Assembly (NCBI GenBank): GCA_963847735.1
Contig: CAWKAV010000005.1
Location: forward strand, 1 to 64,000
Source: CAWKAV01 sp963847735
GTDB taxonomy: Bacteria; Desulfobacterota; Desulfuromonadia; Desulfuromonadales; BM103
Reading direction: 5' to 3'
Length of the DNA: 64,000 nucleotides
Part shown: piece by piece, positions 59,682 to 64,000 of the stretch
Layout: each line of letters starts with the position of its first letter
How positions within the stretch are numbered: the stretch's first letter is position 1
Position numbers and translations under genes: made by a program
The notes under the pieces: model-generated
Database searches by the model: none
What the model was told of the DNA's origin: nothing
What the model saw: only the letters and a program-made list of their open reading frames with translations

Positions 59682-60039
59682 ACGACTGCCAGCTCGTCTT
59701 ACCCGGCGCAGTTGGTTTATTCTGGGGATTTTGCTAATTAGCAGCCTGCCGCTTCGCGATACCCAGCTGACTCTTGGCGTTCTGTGCGGCGGACTGATTT
59801 CGATCGGAGGGTTCCTCTGGTTGCGCCGTGCTCTAAGGCATTTGTTGTCGGAGCCGGACGCAGGAGCTAAAGCCCGTTATCAGTTTGGTTACGTGGTTCG
59901 ACTGGTAACATTGGCAGTTGTGCTGGCTGTACTGATTGCGGTTGTGAAAATTGATCCCGTTGGTCTAATCGTCGGACTTTCGGTCGTAGTCATAAATTTA
60001 TTGTGGACGACGATTCAACACTCCTTGCGCTCGTTCTAA
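59668..60039 (+). CDS. atpI: ATP synthase subunit I-like protein
   Basis: The protein has 123 residues from the ATG at 59668, overlapping atpZ. It has four hydrophobic helices (RSWFILGILLISSLPL, TLGVLCGGLISIGGFLWL, RLVTLAVVLAVLIAVV, LIVGLSVVVINLLWTTI). AtpI helps assemble the c-ring. It stands 19 bp before atpB. Confidence 0.8.
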   Translation: MDPLERLPARLTRRSWFILGILLISSLPLRDTQLTLGVLCGGLISIGGFLWLRRALRHLLSEPDAGAKARYQFGYVVRLVTLAVVLAVLIAVVKIDPVGLIVGLSVVVINLLWTTIQHSLRSF

Positions 60040-60058
60040 AGAAGTTGAAGAGGGACTC

Positions 60059-60733
60059 ATGACTCATCCTTTTTTGTTTTTACAGTGGCTGGAGCAAAAG
60101 CTTCACCTTCACCTTGGTGAGCATGTCACCTACACCTGGCTGGTTATGATTTTTCTGGTTGCTGTCGCGCTGCTGGTCAAAAGGAATATCCAGGTGGTGC
60201 CAACCGGTCTGCAGAATTTCTTTGAACCGGTTGTCGCCGGCATTGAGGGCATGATCGAGGAGACCATGGGCCCGAAGGGCAAGGCCTATTTCCCGCTGAT
60301 CGCAACCCTGGCCTTTTTTATTCTGACTTCAAACCTGATTGCCCTGATCCCCGGTTTCTATCCCCCGACCGCCAACCTGAACACAAACGCGGCTATGGCC
60401 CTGACGGTGTTCGCAATGACACACATTATCGGCATCAAGGAACATGGCATCGGCTATCTCAAGCATTTTTGCGGCCCGGTTATCTGGCTTGCGCCCTTGA
60501 TCTTCCCGATCGAAATCGTTGGTCATCTAGCTCGCCCATTGTCGTTGACTCTGCGTCTGTTCGGCAATATGTATGGCCACGAAATTGTCCTGATGATCTT
60601 TTTTGCGCTGGTTCCGTTCTTATTGCCATTGCCGATGATGCTGATGGGCGTTTTGGTTGCATTTATCCAGACATTTGTATTTATGTTGCTGGCTATGATC
60701 TACATTGCCGGCTCACTCGAAGAAGCTCACTAA
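60059..60733 (+). CDS. atpB: ATP synthase F0 subunit a
   Basis: The protein has 224 residues. The essential arginine is in the RPLSLTLRLFGNMYGHE helix. NLIALIPGFYPPTANLN and the C-terminal FIQTFVFMLLAMIYIAGSLEE are conserved. It forms the ion half-channels against the c-ring. The RBS is GAGGGA. Confidence 0.95.
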   Translation: MTHPFLFLQWLEQKLHLHLGEHVTYTWLVMIFLVAVALLVKRNIQVVPTGLQNFFEPVVAGIEGMIEETMGPKGKAYFPLIATLAFFILTSNLIALIPGFYPPTANLNTNAAMALTVFAMTHIIGIKEHGIGYLKHFCGPVIWLAPLIFPIEIVGHLARPLSLTLRLFGNMYGHEIVLMIFFALVPFLLPLPMMLMGVLVAFIQTFVFMLLAMIYIAGSLEEAH

Positions 60734-60770
60734 GCACGGGCGTCCGTGCTTGCGTCCTATACCGTATAGG
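60732..60770 (+). promoter_or_regulatory. Two hairpins between atpB and atpE
   Basis: AAGCACGG/CCGTGCTT (60732-60751) overlaps the atpB stop and is followed by the palindrome CCTATACCGTATAGG (60756-60770). Structures here may stabilise the atpE message, since subunit c is needed in many more copies than subunit a. Confidence 0.5.
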
Positions 60771-60805
60771 AAAATCGTTCACCAATTTGTTTAAGGAGTA
60801 GAATC

Positions 60806-61072
60806 ATGGAGTTTTTTGCTTGGTGTGTAATGGCAGCCGGTATCGGCATGGGTCTTGGTTCTTTCGGAACCGGCATTGGTCAGGGTCTGGCCATTCAGAA
60901 AGCCGTCGAGGGCGTTGCCCGTAATCCCGGCGCAAGCGGTAAGATCATGACGATCATGCTGATCGGTCTGGCGATGATCGAGTCTCTGGCAATCTACGTT
61001 TTCGTTGTTGCCATGATCATCCTCTTTGCCAACCCCTTCACCGCCACCGTTGTTGAATTGATCGGCAAGTAA
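60806..61072 (+). CDS. atpE: ATP synthase F0 subunit c
   Basis: The protein has 88 residues in two helices. The ion-binding Glu lies in MIESLAIY, and Gln is present in GIGQGLA of helix 1. Gln plus Glu-Ser matches part of the sodium-binding set of Ilyobacter-type c-rings (Gln32, Glu65, Ser66), although the following Thr is Leu here. The loop VEGVARNPGAS contacts F1. It ends at a terminator; F1 genes are not in the window. Confidence 0.95.
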   Translation: MEFFAWCVMAAGIGMGLGSFGTGIGQGLAIQKAVEGVARNPGASGKIMTIMLIGLAMIESLAIYVFVVAMIILFANPFTATVVELIGK

Positions 61073-61095
61073 GGCAACTTTGTAATAAAAGATTT

Positions 61096-61127
61096 AAGGG
61101 AGCAGCCATCCGGTTGCTCCCTTTCTT
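61096..61127 (+). terminator. Terminator after atpE
   Basis: AAGGGAGCAGCC and GGTTGCTCCCTT form the stem (61096-61123), followed by TCTTT. Confidence 0.88.
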
Positions 61128-61152
61128 TATTCCCTGGCTACATGCAATCTTC

Positions 61153-61383
61153 TCAAGCCACACCGCGATTGCGCATGATCCGCATAATCAGCACACCCAG
61201 GACAGAGAGCGCAATCCCGACACCAAAAGCCATATAGCCGAGACCGCGCGCCTCACCCCAACCCCAGAGATCCTGCGCACCGAGAATTCCGATCAAGACC
61301 AGCCCGGCCATAATCAGAAGACCGCCAATAACATACAGGCCTAAAGCCAGTCCAGCAAAGACCCAGCCACGCCAATCATTCAT
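61153..61383 (-). CDS. Small two-helix membrane protein
   Basis: The protein has 76 residues from the ATG at 61383 (GAGGAGT upstream). Two long hydrophobic helices (WVFAGLALGLYVIGGLLIMA and GYMAFGVGIALSVLGVLIMRI) are joined by a short polar loop (GAQDLWGWGEARG). It is unknown; it lies between the F0 genes and the CbcL-like gene on the opposite strand. Confidence 0.6.
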   Translation of the reverse strand: MNDWRGWVFAGLALGLYVIGGLLIMAGLVLIGILGAQDLWGWGEARGLGYMAFGVGIALSVLGVLIMRIMRNRGVA

Positions 61384-61543
61384 CTTTTTAGACTCCTCAC
61401 GAAACCCGGCAGTTTTCGGTATATTATGCGCTCTAAAACCGCCTTGCAAGCCATTTGAAGACATCATTTAAAATATTTTACTTAGCATATTTTCACGATT
61501 GACTTTTAATCTTGTGCATGTTAAATACATTTTAATCTTATAC

Positions 61544-61551
61544 TGTATACA
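61544..61551. promoter_or_regulatory. TGTATACA palindrome before the CbcL-like gene
   Basis: ACTGTATACA lies 140 bp upstream of the ATG and overlaps a possible -10 box (TATACT, 61539-61544). An identical octamer precedes the next cytochrome gene at 63669 and atpZ at 59404. Confidence 0.4.
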
Positions 61552-61683
61552 CGCTGGCAAATTGCAACACTATTAATTCATTCATTTTTTTCTACTTTTC
61601 ATGCACGACAACATCACATTTTTGACGTCATCCCGGCACATCTCCGGCTTGAACCGAAAAGAAGACCATCAGGAGGTCACCTT

Positions 61684-63546
61684 ATGAATTGCAGAACCTT
61701 TGCTTTGATGCTGATAGCTCTGGCCTTGCTCGTGCCAAACATGCCTGTTCAGGCAGAAAGCGGCATGGCAATCGCCCCCGAAGTCTGCCTGGAGTGCCAT
61801 GAGGATGTGGTGACTCCGGTTGCTTATGGGGCGTCCGTACATGGCCAGAACGCCTGTACAAGTTGCCACGTTGAAGTGACCTCCCTTGACGCACATATAT
61901 CAGGGAAAGTCATGCCGGAAGAACCCAAATGCGTACGTTGTCACAAAAAAGAGACCAGCGAGCATTATGCCAGCGTCCATCAGCTTAACGATGTGAACTG
62001 TGCTGCCTGTCATGACGATATCCATACCCACACTTACTGGAATGGCGACAAAAATAAAGTTATCGCAAAGTGCACCGGTTGTCACGATGACCACGAAGAC
62101 TACATTGACTCGGTTCACGGCAAGGCCGTCATGGCCGGCAACAAAGATTCTGCTGCCTGCCATGATTGCCATGGTCTGCACAAGATTGAGCAGCTTGGAG
62201 CCTCTGACAGCCATGTCAACCGCGAGTTTCACACCAAGGTCTGCCTGAAATGTCATGCCGACAATGAGATGATGGCGCGCAACGGTGTCTTCAACGTGGC
62301 CGTGGAAACCTACATGAACAGCTACCACGGCAAGAACTTCAGACTCGGCTCGCCAGACAAGGTTGCCGGTTGTGCCGACTGCCATACCGCACACAACGTG
62401 CTCCCTGCTGACGACCCTGCCTCCAGCGTCAACGAGGCAAATCTGGTCGGGACCTGCGCCCAGTGTCACTCCAATGCCACACCTCTGTTTATCATGTTCA
62501 ATTCTCATGACGACATGCATGATCGCGAAAATTATCCAATCAGTTACTGGACTTTTGTCAGTATGACCGGCCTGCTGGTGGGAACCTTCGCCGTATTCTG
62601 GATTCACACTCTGCTTTGGATGATCCGTGGCTTTGCTGAAAACCGCCAGAAACTTGCCGATGGGCACCTTGGTAAGGGAGAACACCACATCAGTGAGCCG
62701 CACAAGCAGTACATTCGCTTCCAGGCCCGCCACATCTTCCTGCACCTGACCGTCATCATCAGTTTCCTTGGCCTGACTCTGACCGGAATTCCGCTCAAGT
62801 TTGCCGACCAGCACTGGGCCATGACGATGATGAACTTCTACGGTGGCACTTACTATGCCGGTCTGATCCATCGCGGCTGCGCAATTTTGACCTTCTACTA
62901 TTTCGTATCGGCTCTTATTCTAAGTTTCGATTTCCTCTTCCTCGGCAAGAAGAAAAGTCCCGGTGATATGTGGCTGACCCGCCTGTTCGGACCAGACTCA
63001 CTCTGCCCGAACCTGCGTGACATCCGCGATGTCATCGGAATGGTGCGCTGGTTCCTCTTCCTGGGACCGAAGCCAACCTTTGAGCGTTGGACCTACTGGG
63101 AGAAATTCGATTTCCTGGCGGTCTTCTGGGGTATGTTCGCCATTGGCGGGTCAGGCCTGATGCTCTGGTTCCCGGAATTTTTCGGTTACTTCCTGCCGGG
63201 CTGGATGTTCAATGTCGCCACAATTGTCCATTCCGATGAGGCGCTGCTGGCGACCGGATTTATCTTCACCGTCCACTTTTACAATACGCACGGCCGGCCG
63301 GAGAAATTCCCGATGGACTTCGTCATCTTTAACGGACAGATGGCTAAAGAGGAATTTATTGAGGAACGTGGCGACCAATGGCGTCGCTATGAAGAAGCCG
63401 GGATTACGGATGAGTACGTCTGCAAGAAAGTCAGCGGTCCCGTCTATGATTTCTGCCTCAAGTCTTTTGGCTACATTGCGCTCTTTACCGGCATTGCTTG
63501 TCTCTTCCTGATGATATTTGCCTTCATGGGAGGCAGTGGACACTAA
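61684..63546 (+). CDS. cbcL: CbcL-like menaquinol oxidoreductase, nine-heme cytochrome c fused to cytochrome b
   Basis: The protein has 620 residues; the ATG follows AGGAGG. A Sec signal ends MPVQAES. The periplasmic part (about 30-270) has nine CXXCH motifs: CLECH, CTSCH, CVRCH, CAACH, CTGCH, CHDCH, CLKCH, CADCH and CAQCH. The C-terminal part is a multi-helix cytochrome b-like membrane domain with histidines in HIFLHLTVII, LIHRGCAIL and IVHSDEALLATGFIFTVHF. Nine hemes plus cytochrome b is the CbcL design, which in Geobacter takes electrons from menaquinol for low-potential acceptors. A terminator follows. Confidence 0.88.
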   Translation: MNCRTFALMLIALALLVPNMPVQAESGMAIAPEVCLECHEDVVTPVAYGASVHGQNACTSCHVEVTSLDAHISGKVMPEEPKCVRCHKKETSEHYASVHQLNDVNCAACHDDIHTHTYWNGDKNKVIAKCTGCHDDHEDYIDSVHGKAVMAGNKDSAACHDCHGLHKIEQLGASDSHVNREFHTKVCLKCHADNEMMARNGVFNVAVETYMNSYHGKNFRLGSPDKVAGCADCHTAHNVLPADDPASSVNEANLVGTCAQCHSNATPLFIMFNSHDDMHDRENYPISYWTFVSMTGLLVGTFAVFWIHTLLWMIRGFAENRQKLADGHLGKGEHHISEPHKQYIRFQARHIFLHLTVIISFLGLTLTGIPLKFADQHWAMTMMNFYGGTYYAGLIHRGCAILTFYYFVSALILSFDFLFLGKKKSPGDMWLTRLFGPDSLCPNLRDIRDVIGMVRWFLFLGPKPTFERWTYWEKFDFLAVFWGMFAIGGSGLMLWFPEFFGYFLPGWMFNVATIVHSDEALLATGFIFTVHFYNTHGRPEKFPMDFVIFNGQMAKEEFIEERGDQWRRYEEAGITDEYVCKKVSGPVYDFCLKSFGYIALFTGIACLFLMIFAFMGGSGH

Positions 63547-63588
63547 CAACCCGCTATTACTGGTACAAAATTTACCAAAATGTTTTTT

Positions 63589-63616
63589 GGGGCTGCCAAT
63601 CGGCAGCCCCTTTTTT
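63589..63616 (+). terminator. Terminator after the CbcL-like gene
   Basis: GGGGCTGCC and GGCAGCCCC form a perfect 9-bp stem followed by six T. Confidence 0.93.
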
Positions 63617-63668
63617 ATTACACTATTGAATCATTCAGAATCAGGGCGGCACCAGTAAAGATGCATAC

Positions 63669-63676
63669 TGTATACA
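63669..63676. promoter_or_regulatory. TGTATACA palindrome before the NapC-type cytochrome
   Basis: ACTGTATACA, 111 bp before the ATG at 63787, identical over ten bases to the motif before the CbcL-like gene. Confidence 0.4.
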
Positions 63677-63786
63677 ACCTTTCTGTTGCATTCATTCACA
63701 AGATGTGTATTATACGGTGGCTTATCGTCCTTTTAATCCTCACGCGACACAACTTTTAAAGAAAGCTCATTACAGGGGTCCAGATC

Positions 63787-64000
63787 ATGCTTAAAAACAT
63801 TTTTGACTGGTGTAAACGGCACATTGTCCTCTTCACCATTGCTTCGGTGGTCTTTGTCGTCATGTTCGGCTTCATCAATGTCCAGATTCTGCACATGACT
63901 TCAGAACCGGAATTCTGTCATCTCTGCCACCCATCTCAAGGTTTCGGCCCCCTGGCCGAGGTTGATTCCTGGGAACACTCGGCGCATGGTGATTCGGGCG
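63787..64000 (+). CDS. NapC/NirT-type membrane-anchored multiheme cytochrome, N-terminal part
   Basis: 71 residues are visible before the window ends. A short cytoplasmic start (MLKNIFDWCKRH) leads into one membrane helix (IVLFTIASVVFVVMFGFINV) and then the first heme motif CHLCH within TSEPEFCHLCHPSQ. This is the NapC/NirT anchor type, also used by ImcH-like quinol oxidases in Geobacter. The number of hemes and the exact subfamily are beyond the edge. It has its own promoter region after the cbcL terminator. Confidence 0.8.
   Translation, partial: MLKNIFDWCKRHIVLFTIASVVFVVMFGFINVQILHMTSEPEFCHLCHPSQGFGPLAEVDSWEHSAHGDSG

Noticed and set aside
61468..61683. GEMM-type cyclic dinucleotide riboswitch before the cytochrome gene
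   Set aside because: Such elements are common before Geobacter cytochromes, but no GEMM-like conserved core was found here or before the other cytochromes.
1..64000. CRISPR array, rRNA, tRNA or intact insertion sequence
   Set aside because: No regularly spaced direct repeats, no tRNA-like cloverleaf or rRNA sequence and no transposase were noticed on either strand.

Overview
The window looks like a chromosome segment of an anaerobic, metal- or sulfur-reducing deltaproteobacterium of the Desulfuromonadales/Geobacterales type. I infer this from gene content and not from any database search. The pointers are many c-type multiheme cytochromes (a decaheme MtrA/DmsE-type protein beside an MtrB-like porin, a CbcL-like cytochrome b/c fusion, a NapC/NirT-type cytochrome), an NrfD-type quinol oxidoreductase cluster, a tungsten aldehyde oxidoreductase operon, sigma-54 control, and atpB/atpE apart from any F1 genes. 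Species cannot be named from the sequence alone.

Layout. 0-2 kb: porin-cytochrome pair (minus strand) divergent from a LysR regulator. 3-9.2 kb: housekeeping genes (carbonic anhydrase, J-domain protein, ilvE, ppnP, ABC-F ATPase, PLP aminotransferase), a ferredoxin-domain remnant and a gene-free stretch rich in stem-loops. 9.3-12.1 kb: a small chromosomal integron. It has an integrase gene with an in-frame internal deletion, two clear attC sites, three cassettes (YkgJ-like cysteine-cluster protein on the reverse strand, methyltransferase, hotdog thioesterase plus a tiny membrane protein) and a truncated DUF6173-like gene at the far edge. 12.6-17.5 kb: aorABCDE-like operon (ferredoxin, tungstoenzyme, FAD subunit, MoaD-like and E1-like proteins). 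17.7-22.1 kb: methionine synthase split into two overlapping genes, rubredoxin and an MTHFR-like gene. 22.2-24.4 kb: HAD hydrolase, thioredoxin, SIS protein. 24.7-29.7 kb: heme operon (ccs-type gene, hemA, hemC, hemD, hemB), with heptamer-built inverted repeats on both sides of hemB. 29.8-38.8 kb: M16 peptidase, cobO, a non-zinc rpsD, selO, SDR, a Nudix-MBL fusion, a LysE remnant and others.

38.3-47.4 kb: a minus-strand respiratory module. A histidine kinase and a sigma-54 response regulator lie upstream of a well-formed -24/-12 promoter. This drives small membrane proteins, a degenerate receiver, a c3-like cytochrome, a Tat-exported Fe-S protein, an NrfD protein and a heme-binding HAMP protein. 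The kinase, regulator and cytochrome are broken by many frameshifts although their motifs are intact, which suggests local sequence error more than decay. 48-58.6 kb: an EF-G paralogue, a large conserved unknown, a PhnP-like hydrolase, a chemoreceptor, TPR, DEAD-box helicase and S4 proteins. 58.7-61.4 kb: Cache protein and F0 genes (atpZ, atpI, atpB, atpE). 61.7-64 kb: CbcL-like protein and the start of a NapC/NirT-type cytochrome.

Functionally, quinol oxidation at the inner membrane (CbcL-like, NrfD module, NapC-type) could feed electrons to the periplasm and out through the MtrAB-like conduit. Heme synthesis, Ccs-type cytochrome assembly and the ATP synthase F0 sector support the same respiratory lifestyle. 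No rRNA, tRNA, CRISPR array or intact insertion sequence was seen.
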